A DNA stretch of 50,827 nt from a virus, in IMG/VR virus record IMGVR_UViG_3300047469_000379, positions 1 through 50,827 of that record; one strand, 5' to 3'. The notes under the pieces were generated by a model. It worked only from the letters and a program-made list of their open reading frames with translations, had not been told where the DNA came from and ran no database searches. This document shows, one piece after another, positions 17,877 to 26,271 of the stretch (its first letter is position 1; every line of letters begins with the position of its first letter). Both the position numbers and the translations under genes were made by a program.

Positions 17877-17915
17877 CAGGCCTCCGCTTGAATGAGTGGG
17901 GCCGAAGCCCCGGTG

Positions 17916-18434
17916 TTACTTCTTGTCGGTCGCGTCAGGCTTTGGCTTGTCCTTCGCCGCCTTTTCGATGCGATCCGCCTCGGCCTTCTTCAGCGCCTCG
18001 ACCTCTACCTGCAGGGCGTTGCGCTCCTGGGCGATCTGATCGCGACTACCTGCCAGCTCGGTCATGCCGGCGTGGATCTTGGTCAGCGCGTCGAACAGGC
18101 GGATCGGCAGCTCGCCAGCGCCTGGATGCTCAAGCGGACTCACGCCCTCGAGGGATTCGATCAGGCCGCGCAGGCCGTCACGCTCTGCATTCAGGTTGCC
18201 GATCGCGTCTTGCAGCTCGACATCGGCCTGCGACAGCGAAACCTCGCCAACGATCTCAGCCGGTGCCGGCAGTTCCTTGATCGTCACCTCAGGCACATCC
18301 TCTGCTGCACCGTCCCGGCTTTCAGTAACGCTTGCGTCGACGATGCGCAGGCCGGCCGCCTTTGCCAGCGCCTTCACGTCTTCCTGGTACTGGTGGAACG
18401 GGCCGGGCAGATACCAAATGTTCTTGTTGCTCAT
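17916..18434 (-). CDS. Hypothetical head-region coiled-coil protein
   Basis: 172 aa from ATG 18434, which has GAGG at 8 nt; the nearer ATG 18440 leaves too short a spacer. N-terminus MSNKNIWYLPGPFHQYQEDV, then a coiled coil (about 70-150) and a Lys/Asp-rich tail ending KPDATDKK. It sits between the capsid and adaptor genes. Possibly a minor capsid or head-completion protein; the family is not named. Confidence 0.6.
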   Translation of the reverse strand: MSNKNIWYLPGPFHQYQEDVKALAKAAGLRIVDASVTESRDGAAEDVPEVTIKELPAPAEIVGEVSLSQADVELQDAIGNLNAERDGLRGLIESLEGVSPLEHPGAGELPIRLFDALTKIHAGMTELAGSRDQIAQERNALQVEVEALKKAEADRIEKAAKDKPKPDATDKK

Positions 18435-18483
18435 GATCATGTCCTCGCCAAACCGGGCACTGGGCCCGGATCGGCTGTCAGAG

Positions 18484-19452
18484 TTACTTGGAGGCATCAC
18501 CGATCAGAGCAACACCAGCGGTGTGCTTGATGCTGGTGGCGGTCTTGTCCCAGTTGGTGCCGGTTGCCAGTTCAGCGTCGGTTGGCGACTTGCCGCCGGT
18601 GGTGGTGTCCCATGTGTAGCCCTTGAGGCCCAGGCCGAAGGTGTAGTCGGTTTGAAGCGTGGTCTCGATACGCTCCTTGCCGTTGACGGTCTGGACGTTG
18701 CTGATGATGTCGCGACCGTCGTGGACCAGAGCCGCGCCTTGCACCAGAGACAGGATGATTTCCTTGTTCGGGGTGCCCGCCTGCATCAGCGCCGGCGCGT
18801 CCGTCACAACGGAGATTTTGCCGAGGATGTCTACCACGCGGACGTTGCCCGCTTGGAACAGCTGTTGCTGGTTCGCCAGGTTCTGGCCGACCAACTTGTG
18901 GTAGCTGGTACCCTGCATCACCTGAGTAACCAGGTTCTGGCTTGCGTCGCCGAACTTCGCGTGAGCGTTGTTCAGGCCGGCGTAGGTGATGCCTGCGGTA
19001 GCAGACACATCGTTCACAGCCGCGGCCTGGGCGGTGATTGCAGCGACGAGGGCAGCGATCGCGGTGTTCAACTGGTCCTTCAACAGGATTTCAGCAAAAG
19101 CGCGGCTCGCAACCTCGATACCTTGCGCGGTCGGGCGCTCGAGCCAGGTCATCTGCGAAGGCTCGTAACGGATAGGGCCAAAGCCGCCGGCGACTTTCAC
19201 AGAGGTGTTTTTCAGTTCGGTCAGGTCGGTGGCTGCCACAGTGGCGTTTGCGCTGTAGCGATCCACGCGGCGCTGGGCAGCCGCCAGGGTTTGGAAGAAC
19301 GACTCCTGGAGGAAGTCGCCGGTGAAACCGTCCGGAGACAGCACGATTGCGCCGCGGCTGGCAGCGTTGAAAGCGGCCAAATACTGGTCCAGCGTCTCAA
19401 GAGTCGCCGGCATGATGTATTCGTTGAAAACCTGCATTTGCGACAGGGACAT
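18484..19452 (-). CDS. Major capsid protein
   Basis: 322 aa: MSLSQMQVFNEYIMPATLETLDQ, then SFFQTLAAAQRRVDRYSANATVAAT and WLERPTAQGIEVASRAFAE, with a C-terminal IETTLQTDYTFGLGLKGYTWD. Composition and length fit a major capsid protein of the HK97-fold type. It is placed immediately after the scaffold gene (11-nt gap), the classical order. No N-terminal delta-domain protease segment is visible, consistent with a separate scaffold. Confidence 0.85.
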   Translation of the reverse strand: MSLSQMQVFNEYIMPATLETLDQYLAAFNAASRGAIVLSPDGFTGDFLQESFFQTLAAAQRRVDRYSANATVAATDLTELKNTSVKVAGGFGPIRYEPSQMTWLERPTAQGIEVASRAFAEILLKDQLNTAIAALVAAITAQAAAVNDVSATAGITYAGLNNAHAKFGDASQNLVTQVMQGTSYHKLVGQNLANQQQLFQAGNVRVVDILGKISVVTDAPALMQAGTPNKEIILSLVQGAALVHDGRDIISNVQTVNGKERIETTLQTDYTFGLGLKGYTWDTTTGGKSPTDAELATGTNWDKTATSIKHTAGVALIGDASK

Positions 19453-19463
19453 GAGTTATTTCC

Positions 19464-20174
19464 TTACGATTGTGGGAGATCCGGGAACCGGCTCGCGATT
19501 GCGGCCTGTCGTTCCTCTCTGGTGCCGCCGATTTTTCCTTGTGCGGCCCCGCCGCCTTTACCTGCACCGCCGGCCCCGCCGCCAGATGCTTTGCTGCCAG
19601 CGATCAGCGGACCAAAGGCCGGATCGCTGGTGAATTCTGCTTTCAGCTCGTCCAGCGTTGCCGCCGAGAGCTTGCCGGAGGCGTCCAGCACGACGACGGT
19701 GGGTTTACCGTCTCGTTGCTCGACGCTCAGTCGGCGTTCGATGTGGGGAAGCAATGCCTTGGCGCTGCCGGGAATGGCCAGAGTGGTGGCGATATCGGTA
19801 GCGGTGCGGCCTACGGTCAAATCCCGGATCTGGCCTTGCAGGGCGCTGTTCGTGCTTTCCAGCTGGCCGGACAGTTCAGCCTCGCGACGGGCGTACTTCT
19901 CGGACCAGGACTTTTCGAGCTCTTCGACGTTGCCTGACTTGCGGGCCGCCTCTTCGCGCTCGGCGCGGGCTGCGTCCTCAGCTTCGCGACGGGCCTTTTC
20001 GGCCGCTTTCTTCTCGCTCAGCAGTTCCTCGACCTTCGACTTCAGGCCGCTCACGTCCTCGGGTTGCGGCAAGCCTTCGATGCCCAGCACGAATTTGCCG
20101 TCCTTCTCGACGTACAATGCTTTTACGGAATCATCGACGCCTTCGAGGGTGTCCAGTTGGAATTTCAAGGTCAT
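19464..20174 (-). CDS. Capsid scaffold protein
   Basis: 236 aa from ATG 20174 with GGGAG upstream. Strongly charged coiled coil (about 40-115: VEELLSEKKAAEKARREAEDAARAE), a linker, and a Gly-rich stretch (GGGAGGAGKGGGAAQG) before a basic C-terminus, the usual make-up of internal scaffolding proteins. It precedes the major capsid gene and guides procapsid assembly. Two tandem terminators lie upstream. Confidence 0.85.
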   Translation of the reverse strand: MTLKFQLDTLEGVDDSVKALYVEKDGKFVLGIEGLPQPEDVSGLKSKVEELLSEKKAAEKARREAEDAARAEREEAARKSGNVEELEKSWSEKYARREAELSGQLESTNSALQGQIRDLTVGRTATDIATTLAIPGSAKALLPHIERRLSVEQRDGKPTVVVLDASGKLSAATLDELKAEFTSDPAFGPLIAGSKASGGGAGGAGKGGGAAQGKIGGTREERQAAIASRFPDLPQS

Positions 20175-20217
20175 TGCTGTCTCCCAGAGACTTGGTGCAG
20201 GCCCTGCCCGCAGATAT

Positions 20218-20245
20218 GAAAAAGCCCCGTCATTGACGAGGCCTG
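20218..20245 (-). terminator. Second of two tandem terminators upstream of scaffold gene
   Basis: Minus-strand stem GCCTCGTC / GACGGGGC around AAT, followed by TTTTTC. With the next terminator it insulates the small acidic moron from the scaffold gene. Confidence 0.75.
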
Positions 20246-20261
20246 TGTAAATCGTTGGCAT

Positions 20262-20292
20262 AAAAAAACCCCGGCGATTGCCAGGGCTCGAT
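20262..20292 (-). terminator. First of two tandem terminators after the acidic moron
   Basis: Minus-strand stem CCTGGC / GCCGGG around AATC followed by TTTTTTT. It probably ends the transcript of the small acidic gene. Confidence 0.75.
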
Positions 20293-20347
20293 TCAATGCA
20301 TGTAGGCCCGTGCGAATAGACGGGCCCTTTGGTTGTTAAATGCCGTA

Positions 20348-20506
20348 TCAGTCGTCCTGATCGATCTGATCAAGAAAATCAACGTCATCATCTTCTTCAT
20401 CAACAATTGACTGAGCATCTTCTTCGACCCACGACTCATCATCATGGAATTCATGATCGAGCAGGTGGTCGTGCTCGGGCTCTGGAATATCTCGTTCTTC
20501 GCTCAT
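20348..20506 (-). CDS. Small highly acidic moron protein
   Basis: 52-aa ORF read from the DNA: MSEERDIPEPEHDHLLDHE through VDEEDDDVDFLDQIDQDD. About half the residues are Asp or Glu, with only one basic residue apart from His. It is an isolated unit with its own sigma70-like promoter (20539-20567) and two terminators downstream, lying between head morphogenesis and scaffold genes. Very acidic small phage proteins can mimic DNA or inhibit host proteins; here that is speculation. No family recognised. Ribosome-binding site weak. Confidence 0.6.
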   Translation of the reverse strand: MSEERDIPEPEHDHLLDHEFHDDESWVEEDAQSIVDEEDDDVDFLDQIDQDD

Positions 20507-20538
20507 GACTTACCGAAACAAAAATTGAAAGAACGGAC

Positions 20539-20567
20539 TGTATATGCAGATCCTTTCCTCCAGTCAA
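20539..20567 (-). promoter_or_regulatory. Sigma70-like promoter of acidic moron
   Basis: Minus strand: TTGACT (20562-20567), a 17-bp spacer, TATACA (20539-20544). This would start transcription about 25 nt before the acidic gene's ATG, outside the late operon's control. Confidence 0.6.
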
Positions 20568-20642
20568 CGATCATGAAATAACGACGCAACCTCCCTGAGC
20601 AGGCGGCAGACGCAAGGCAATTTGTCCCGTAACGGCTAGCCG

Positions 20643-21689
20643 TTATTTGACGCCGGCCAGCTCGAACGCCAACGGTTCAAGGTCTTTCAGTTGCTTCAGC
20701 GTCAGCGTCTTGCCGTTGTCGTCCACGAACTTGTCTAGGGTCAGCTCACCCTTAGTGAACAGTGCGTAGCGGTTCGGGCCGAGGATGTCGCGTTGGAATG
20801 CCACCGGCTGACGAGCCAGCCATTCTTGATAGCTCGTCTTGCTCGATACCAGCGTCACCCCGTCAGGGCCGATTGAGGGCCGCGTCGAGCCTTTTATCTC
20901 GCGGGCAAACTCAGCCTTCAACACAGGAATGAGCGTCGTACGGCAGCCCCAGTGATACGGCGGCTTCGGTCCGTCCAGTGGGATCACCGTCTGGTCGACA
21001 CTCATGCAGAACAGCGTCGTCTTCGAGTCCAGGGTCGCCACCCTGCGCATTCCTGCGAGGATGTCGTCGTTTGCCTTAAGCGTCTCCACTCGCGCGGTGC
21101 TGGCGATGTGGTTGGTCATAGTGCGAACCAGTGCGCCGGCCTGATCCTGCTGCAACTGGTGAATGCTGGTCAGCCGCCAGCTGATTTGCTGGCTGGTTTC
21201 GCCCAGGCTGGAACCGATCTGGATCTCGCCGATAATCTCGGCAGCCTTCTTGGTGCCGAACTGGTCGAGTGCGCCGCTAATGCTAATGCGCTGAATGCCC
21301 TTGCGCGCTTCGAGCTGCAGCGGATCGGCCAGAGCCGCGGCGGAGATCATCTCGGGAGATGGCACATTGAGCTGGACCACCGCACGCACCACTTTGCCTA
21401 GCATCGTCGCGTTGAACTGCGCCTCGTAGGTCGCAAAATCGCCGAGATCAAGCTGAGCACGCCCTTTGAGGTCGTCGTAGATGCCCCGCAGGTCGCCCTG
21501 AAGCGTTTCGATCTGAGAGTTGTACCGACGCGTACCGTAAGCGCTAAGGCCGTCCGATACTCGCTGCTTGGCGGTCTTGATGGCTTTGCTGATGAACGAC
21601 GCCACACGCTTCAGGTTTCCGCCGGCGTACCGCTGGACGTAAATCTGGTGCCGTGTGGCGGCGTCCTCAAGAAAGCCTTCGTTACTCAT
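20643..21689 (-). CDS. Head morphogenesis protein (SPP1 gp7 / Mu gpF-like)
   Basis: 348 aa. The C-terminal half contains RTMTNHIASTARVETLKAND and RRVATLDSKTTLFCMSVDQTVIPLDG--PPYHWGCRTTLIPV, the conserved minor-head block with the D-CxxC/H-W-CRC-type pattern of phage Mu F / SPP1 gp7 proteins. It overlaps the end of the portal gene. It has a minor capsid role near the portal during assembly and DNA ejection, by family. Confidence 0.88.
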   Translation of the reverse strand: MSNEGFLEDAATRHQIYVQRYAGGNLKRVASFISKAIKTAKQRVSDGLSAYGTRRYNSQIETLQGDLRGIYDDLKGRAQLDLGDFATYEAQFNATMLGKVVRAVVQLNVPSPEMISAAALADPLQLEARKGIQRISISGALDQFGTKKAAEIIGEIQIGSSLGETSQQISWRLTSIHQLQQDQAGALVRTMTNHIASTARVETLKANDDILAGMRRVATLDSKTTLFCMSVDQTVIPLDGPKPPYHWGCRTTLIPVLKAEFAREIKGSTRPSIGPDGVTLVSSKTSYQEWLARQPVAFQRDILGPNRYALFTKGELTLDKFVDDNGKTLTLKQLKDLEPLAFELAGVK

Positions 21690-23097
21690 CGTTTCCGCCT
21701 ACCGGTGGCGCGCTGGCCAGCTCTTCATCGATCTTGGCGTCCGTGCGGTCAGCCTCAAGCACACCGCCCTGACGCAGATTCACCCGTACATCGGACTTCG
21801 CGATGAAGCCCTGCTGCCACAGTTGCACTTGGGCGAGGATGTCTTGCGCGGTCATCGTCTCGTCGAAGAACGATTGATTGAGCCAGAACACGGTGCCCTT
21901 CTCGTCCGGCACATCCATCATGAAGCGCTCCGCGTCGAGAATCGCGCGCTTCAGGGCCTCAGATACGTTGCCGGCGATTGTGCCCAGCACGCTGTTGTCT
22001 GAGCTGTACCTGATTCGTACCGCCTCTGCCGTCTCGGCGCCGCTGCCCTTCTGGACGACACGGGCGCCGATCATCAGCATCTGCTCTTCCTTGTCCTTCA
22101 TCAGCTCGCGGGCGAGTTGGGTTTCTGTCGCCTGCAGCATGACTGCAGAGCCGGACTTTCCGAGGTTGTGTCCGCGTCGAGACCCGATGTGCATACCATT
22201 CGGGTTCAGCTTCGCGAACTCGTCGGCTTCGATGCTCGTGGTGATGAACAGCGTCGGCTGGCTACTGATGAAGCCGCTCTCCTCCACCGTGGCGCTGTTG
22301 CCGTAGTGGAGGATGTTGACGTCGGCCAGGTCTTCCAGCGGCGACTTGTCGATACTGGCGTCGTTGTTCTGGGCGCCGTAGAAGCTGAACGGGATGTGAT
22401 CGAAGGACTGGCCAGACTTGTCAGTAGGCTGCGTCTCCTCGACGCTTTCTTCGCCTTCCTTGTAGACGCGCTGTACGTATTTCCCATCGACCAGCAGCAA
22501 GACCCTGTTCTGCGTGTATGTCTCACGGGACAGGTCGGTAGCGTTGAACTCAGACACACACTCCCGCAGGTTCACGTACACCAGACGTTTCACGTCATCG
22601 ATCACCTGCTCATCCCAGTCGATAATCGACAGGGCGTCGTAGTGATGGATCAGGGCGCGCTTGGTGGCAAGGTCAGCCATCGAGCTGACGCCGCTTTCAG
22701 TGGCCACAGTCGGGAAGTCGACCAGAAAGCCGCCTCGCCCGCTGTCCAGGCACTCGCCAACCGATTCCTTCGACAACTGCTCAAGGCTGGTGCCGTCTCC
22801 GCTGGCGTTCTCCTTCAGGTACTCCACCGCGGTTGGCAGTGACAGTTCGGCGGTCTTGCGAAACACCGCCCCCATCAGACCGGTGCGAGTGCGACCGGTG
22901 ATGTTGAGAAACATAGCCCGCTTCTTGTACTGCTTGAACCGAGCCAGGTTCTCCGGTGTTTTGTTTTCCGGGTCTGGCATCGGTAGGTATTCGTCGTGCT
23001 TTCGCACCTCTCGCGCACCGGCGACGCAGCGTTTCACCAACTGCCAGCCAGGCAGGGCTTGTGCGTACTCTGCCCGGGGAGTGCTGAAATTCGCCAT
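21682..23097 (-). CDS. Portal protein (DUF4055 family)
   Basis: 471 aa; the N-terminus MANFSTPRAEYAQALPGWQLVKRCVAG and RFKQYKKRAMFLNITGRTRTGLMGAVFRK are DUF4055 signatures, a portal-type family in Pseudomonas and enterobacterial siphoviruses. The central part has DHIPFSFYGAQNNDAS and the C-terminus EAVRIRYSSDNSVL plus an acidic tail. Located between TerL and the morphogenesis gene. It forms the dodecameric vertex through which DNA is packaged. Confidence 0.9.
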   Translation of the reverse strand: MANFSTPRAEYAQALPGWQLVKRCVAGAREVRKHDEYLPMPDPENKTPENLARFKQYKKRAMFLNITGRTRTGLMGAVFRKTAELSLPTAVEYLKENASGDGTSLEQLSKESVGECLDSGRGGFLVDFPTVATESGVSSMADLATKRALIHHYDALSIIDWDEQVIDDVKRLVYVNLRECVSEFNATDLSRETYTQNRVLLLVDGKYVQRVYKEGEESVEETQPTDKSGQSFDHIPFSFYGAQNNDASIDKSPLEDLADVNILHYGNSATVEESGFISSQPTLFITTSIEADEFAKLNPNGMHIGSRRGHNLGKSGSAVMLQATETQLARELMKDKEEQMLMIGARVVQKGSGAETAEAVRIRYSSDNSVLGTIAGNVSEALKRAILDAERFMMDVPDEKGTVFWLNQSFFDETMTAQDILAQVQLWQQGFIAKSDVRVNLRQGGVLEADRTDAKIDEELASAPPVGGNDE

Positions 23098-23105
23098 GGA
23101 TGGCC

Positions 23106-24407
23106 TCAGAAGCTGAATGTGACAGGAATGTGGGTCATCGGCTTGATGATCGGGTAATCGTGATGGATGAAGTAGCCGCCGGCGTCGTTTGCGTGGTCCA
23201 CGCCAGACTTCTTGTCGGGCTCACCATTGGGCGCCCACACCTGCTGCTCGAGTCCGTCTGCGTAAGTCGGGCAGCGCAGGGGGTTGATCAGATAACGACG
23301 CTCGCCATTGGCATTGCAGAACATTGCGTTCATGGCGTTGATGCGATCTTTCACCGGCGGGTTTGCATCCGGTGCGATGACGCTGAATCCCGCTTGGCGC
23401 AGGATGGCAATGTCCGTCTCGCTGGCATTCACCGACTTGCGGGACCCACCAGAGGCATCTGGATAGATACGGATCTCGCAGGTCTTCTCGTAGTCCTTGC
23501 CGTTGTAGCGCCAGTAGCGCTCCTTGATGCGCCGGATCATGTCCGGGGTATCGAAGCCGTCGATCAGCTCGTCGACCGCCCGGGGCTTCCCGTCGGCGCG
23601 CTTGACGTGAGTGATCGCCGCCATCTTGCCGACGTTGAAGTCCATGCCGATGAACAGCGGCTCGCCTGACTCAACAGCATCGAAGCAGCTATTCAGCTTC
23701 CGGTCGTACGCGTGGTAGATCGACCCGGCATTCAGGTTGACGAACTGACCGTTGAGATAGGCCAGGATCAGCTGCGGCGGATAGGACTCCATCAAGGATG
23801 GGATGTAATCGGGCGGCAGGTTCAACTCGTTGTCGAACGTGCTGGCTTGTACCAGGCCGTACATGCCTTGCAGCGAAGGCTTCTCGCGCAGTTGCTTCAC
23901 GAACTGCTGATAGACGAACTTGAACCCTTCCGGGGTGGTGGTCACGTCCACGCCGTTCTTGAGCCCCGGCTCGTTATAGCGCATCCGGGCGATGATCTTA
24001 CGCCAGGCGTGCTCGGCCTTGAGCGCGGGCAGGACGTCCAACTCATCCACCAGCGCATGCCCGATCTTGAAGCCCACGATCGTCTGCGGCTTCTCCATCG
24101 AGCGGCAGATGGTCGTGCTGCGGTACTGGCCACCGCTGTAGAACTCGACTTCCTTGTCGCTCTCCTTCGTCTTGACCTTCAGGCCCCAGTCGAAGGCGAC
24201 TTCCTCGATCGTTGGGAAGAAGATGTCGCGGATCTGTGGATAGGTCGGGGCGAAGTAGCCCGAGTTGATTCGCGGCCACTCCCAGACGTGCTTGCAGATG
24301 CCTGCGCAGCCCACCCACGTCTTGCCGGAGCCGAACCCCGCGACGAAACCACGAAACTTGTTCTCCATTTGAAGGAATCTGGCCTGCGGGACGTTAAGCG
24401 TCGGCAT
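23106..24407 (-). CDS. terL: Terminase large subunit
   Basis: 433 aa from ATG 24407 (MPTLNVPQARFLQ). Walker A GFGSGKT at about 24-30, Walker B HALVDELD at about 117-124 with catalytic Glu122, and the first nuclease Asp in GMDFNVGK (Asp256). IYPDASGGSRK and SGVDHANDAGGYFIHHDY supply later nuclease residues. It powers DNA translocation and cuts the concatemer. It overlaps the small-subunit gene by 14 bp. The choice between cos and pac packaging cannot be made from sequence alone. Confidence 0.95.
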   Translation of the reverse strand: MPTLNVPQARFLQMENKFRGFVAGFGSGKTWVGCAGICKHVWEWPRINSGYFAPTYPQIRDIFFPTIEEVAFDWGLKVKTKESDKEVEFYSGGQYRSTTICRSMEKPQTIVGFKIGHALVDELDVLPALKAEHAWRKIIARMRYNEPGLKNGVDVTTTPEGFKFVYQQFVKQLREKPSLQGMYGLVQASTFDNELNLPPDYIPSLMESYPPQLILAYLNGQFVNLNAGSIYHAYDRKLNSCFDAVESGEPLFIGMDFNVGKMAAITHVKRADGKPRAVDELIDGFDTPDMIRRIKERYWRYNGKDYEKTCEIRIYPDASGGSRKSVNASETDIAILRQAGFSVIAPDANPPVKDRINAMNAMFCNANGERRYLINPLRCPTYADGLEQQVWAPNGEPDKKSGVDHANDAGGYFIHHDYPIIKPMTHIPVTFSF

Positions 24408-24855
24408 CAGACTTCCTCGCATCCACCACGTCGACCTGCACCCGAGTAGGCGGCACGTTGTCATGTGGGTTTTCGTTCTTGGTCTGGCGATTCACGTAGA
24501 CATCGCCGACTTCCTTCGCGGCCTGCTCCAGCAACTGGGCAGTGAGAGCCATGTTCTTCATGTTCTCGGCTTTCTCAGCCATTCGCCCCAACGCACGCAA
24601 TCGATAGGCACGGTTGGCGATCGGGATTTCTGCCGTCTCCTCGCGAAATCGCTTCCGAGTGTCGTTGAACAGGGTCTGCCATTTGACGTGGAGGTTGCGT
24701 CCGACGTACTTGGTCGGATCGTATGCCTCGCACTGCTGGCGGGTGACTTCAAGGCCAAATCTTTCTTTGACGGACACCACCACTTGCGATGGCGTGTCAA
24801 AGCAGGCGAGAGCCTGTACAACAAAGGCTTTCACCTCGTCTCTGAGTGCGGCCAT
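24394..24855 (-). CDS. terS: Terminase small subunit (DUF2280 family)
   Basis: 153 aa starting MAALRDEVKAFVVQALACFDTPS. The helix-turn-helix-like N-terminal part (VVVSVKERFGLEVTRQQCEAYDP) and FREETAEIPIANRAYRLRALGRMAE match the DUF2280 family found directly upstream of TerL in Pseudomonas phages. It recognises the packaging site and regulates TerL. Confidence 0.88.
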   Translation of the reverse strand: MAALRDEVKAFVVQALACFDTPSQVVVSVKERFGLEVTRQQCEAYDPTKYVGRNLHVKWQTLFNDTRKRFREETAEIPIANRAYRLRALGRMAEKAENMKNMALTAQLLEQAAKEVGDVYVNRQTKNENPHDNVPPTRVQVDVVDARKSDADA

Positions 24856-24885
24856 AAATGGGCATCCGTCAAAGTACTGTCAAAG

Positions 24886-25509
24886 TCAGGCCGACTTGAG
24901 CAGACAGGTTCCGCAGGCCCTCGATATGTTCAATTTTCCCACCTCGGCAGGCTTGTTCGCAGCGTCTATTAACTCCTGTACATCAGGGCTCGCACCGTAG
25001 CGACGCACCACACCGACGAACTCTTCAACGTCGTGTCCGCGCATCTCAAGCTTGGGCAATCCTTCCTGGGTGAACTTGGGTGCGCCGTACTGATCCTTCG
25101 CCTGGGCGATGTGGTACAGCTCATGTTCGACCAGTGCGCAGAAGTCAGCGTCGGAACACTGGGCGCAGTAGTCGGCAGCCAGGGTGATGATGTAGGTCGG
25201 CACATCGCCGAACCAATCCATCATCTGCTGCTCCACCCGGGCCTTCTGCCACCCCCCGGCGCGGAACGCTACCTGCTCAGCCTGACCAACCACCGTGCGC
25301 CCCTTCTTCGTGAAGGCAGCAGACGCCCACATGACTCGCACGTCCGCATCGATCAGATGGGCGTGGTCTTCGTTGTGGATGCTGCCGATGTCGGCGAGGA
25401 TTTCGGCTTGGAGCCATTCCCAAACCTCAGGCGCTGACACCAGGCGAGTGCCGAAGCTTGAAAGCTCGGACAGATCGAGCAGCGACTCCGGCGGCATCGG
25501 CCTGTTCAT
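24886..25509 (-). CDS. Phage putative metallopeptidase
   Basis: 207 aa with the zinc motif HELYHIAQ (H129-E130-x2-H133) and preceding YIITLAADYCAQCSDADFCALVEHE. It matches the 'putative phage metallopeptidase' domain (PF18894-type) found next to terminase genes. Cys pairs occur at 115/118 and in the C-terminal CGTC. The substrate is unknown; a role in head maturation or host interference are both guesses. It is first in the minus-strand packaging cluster; SD AAGGTGA. Confidence 0.8.
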   Translation of the reverse strand: MNRPMPPESLLDLSELSSFGTRLVSAPEVWEWLQAEILADIGSIHNEDHAHLIDADVRVMWASAAFTKKGRTVVGQAEQVAFRAGGWQKARVEQQMMDWFGDVPTYIITLAADYCAQCSDADFCALVEHELYHIAQAKDQYGAPKFTQEGLPKLEMRGHDVEEFVGVVRRYGASPDVQELIDAANKPAEVGKLNISRACGTCLLKSA

Positions 25510-25583
25510 GAGTCACCTTGAGCTTGAAATGATGGCTGGATGCCGGTATTGGTGAGGCTCCCATCACCGCAAGGAAGTCGCTC

Positions 25584-25775
25584 GTGGAATATGAAGTTAG
25601 GAAAGTCCCGAAGGTTGTCGTCCAGGGAATCAGGTCGGGGGAAGTGGTACGCCCTATTCCAATCAATCAATTCTGGTTTGTGGTAGAGCATATAAAAACC
25701 GGTCAGCGGTACGGTGAGCATGATGAAGAGACGGACGCTATCGCTGAATGCGAGCAACGCAACGCCGGGCAGTAA
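25584..25775 (+). CDS. Small hypothetical protein on opposite strand to late genes
   Basis: 63 aa from GTG 25584 with AAGGA about 8 nt upstream: MEYEVRKVPKVVVQGIRSG and FWFVVEHIKTGQRYGEHDEETDA. It is protein-like and better supported than the overlapping minus-strand frames. A plus-strand island within the late minus-strand region suggests a moron. Followed by a perfect hairpin at 25783-25804. Function unknown. Confidence 0.5.
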   Translation: MEYEVRKVPKVVVQGIRSGEVVRPIPINQFWFVVEHIKTGQRYGEHDEETDAIAECEQRNAGQ

Positions 25776-25782
25776 CACACCC

Positions 25783-25804
25783 GTGCCGCACTCACCTGCG
25801 GCAC
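25783..25804. terminator. Perfect hairpin after small plus-strand gene
   Basis: GTGCCGCA / TGCGGCAC with a 6-nt loop, but no T-run follows on either strand; a pause or RNA-stability element is as likely as a terminator. Confidence 0.4.
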
Positions 25805-25836
25805 ACCCACCCACTCACGAATACTGAGACTTTCAC

Positions 25837-26223
25837 ATGGAGTTCAATAAACAAGAGGCTCAGGCGATTATTGCTGAGCTCAAAAGGTGGCATGACGAAG
25901 CTTGGAGCCTGATCAAGGATGCCAGTGACAAGTCAAGACTCTCTTCAAATAGCATTGATCTTCTGAAGTCCCGATTGACTACCCTCAAGGAAGATATCAA
26001 GAGTGCTGCCAAGCACGAGACTCTATCTCGTCGTAAAACATCAAAGACCGAACTCGAGCAATGCTTCTTCGGTCCAGCAGTCAGGAGCACATCCGCGAAC
26101 TTCAGAATACGCACCGATACCAGTCCACATAGCCTGTTGTGGGCTAGAGGACTCCACGAGGTGGAGTCTGAGCTGTCGTACGTTATTCACAGGCTAGAAG
26201 CATTAGTTTCAAAAAGTTCTTAG
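25837..26223 (+). CDS. Helical hypothetical protein (moron)
   Basis: 128 aa starting MEFNKQEAQAIIAELKRWHDEAW. Mainly helical, with a coiled-coil-like middle (LLKSRLTTLKEDIKSAAKHET) and C-terminal ELSYVIHRLEALVSKSS. No membrane segment. Second gene of the plus-strand island, convergent with the spanin genes and separated from them by the 26233-26269 hairpin. Function unknown. Confidence 0.55.
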   Translation: MEFNKQEAQAIIAELKRWHDEAWSLIKDASDKSRLSSNSIDLLKSRLTTLKEDIKSAAKHETLSRRKTSKTELEQCFFGPAVRSTSANFRIRTDTSPHSLLWARGLHEVESELSYVIHRLEALVSKSS

Positions 26224-26232
26224 GCTTGATTA

Positions 26233-26269
26233 CGCGACACAACTTGGCGATTCGCGAAATCGTGTCGCG
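26233..26269. terminator. Inverted repeat between convergent units
   Basis: CGCGACAC and GTGTCGCG arms 21 nt apart, exactly between the 3' ends of the plus-strand moron and the Rz gene. It has no U-tract. It may block read-through in both directions or protect the 3' ends. Confidence 0.4.
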
Positions 26270-26271
26270 GC

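Noticed and set aside
18064-20250. A 728-codon plus-strand open frame
   Set aside because: It lies antisense to the capsid and scaffold genes, whose minus-strand proteins are recognisable; it is the usual high-GC shadow frame with Ala/Arg/Ser-rich nonsense composition.
20535-20555. LexA-box-like CTGTATATGCAG near the acidic moron
   Set aside because: The CTG and CAG are separated by only 6 bp, not the 10 bp of a LexA site; the bases are better explained as a -10 element.
20630-20645. 16-bp perfect palindrome TAACGGCTAGCCGTTA
   Set aside because: It overlaps the stop of the head morphogenesis gene, lacks a T-run, and has no second copy seen; kept only as a possible chance dyad.
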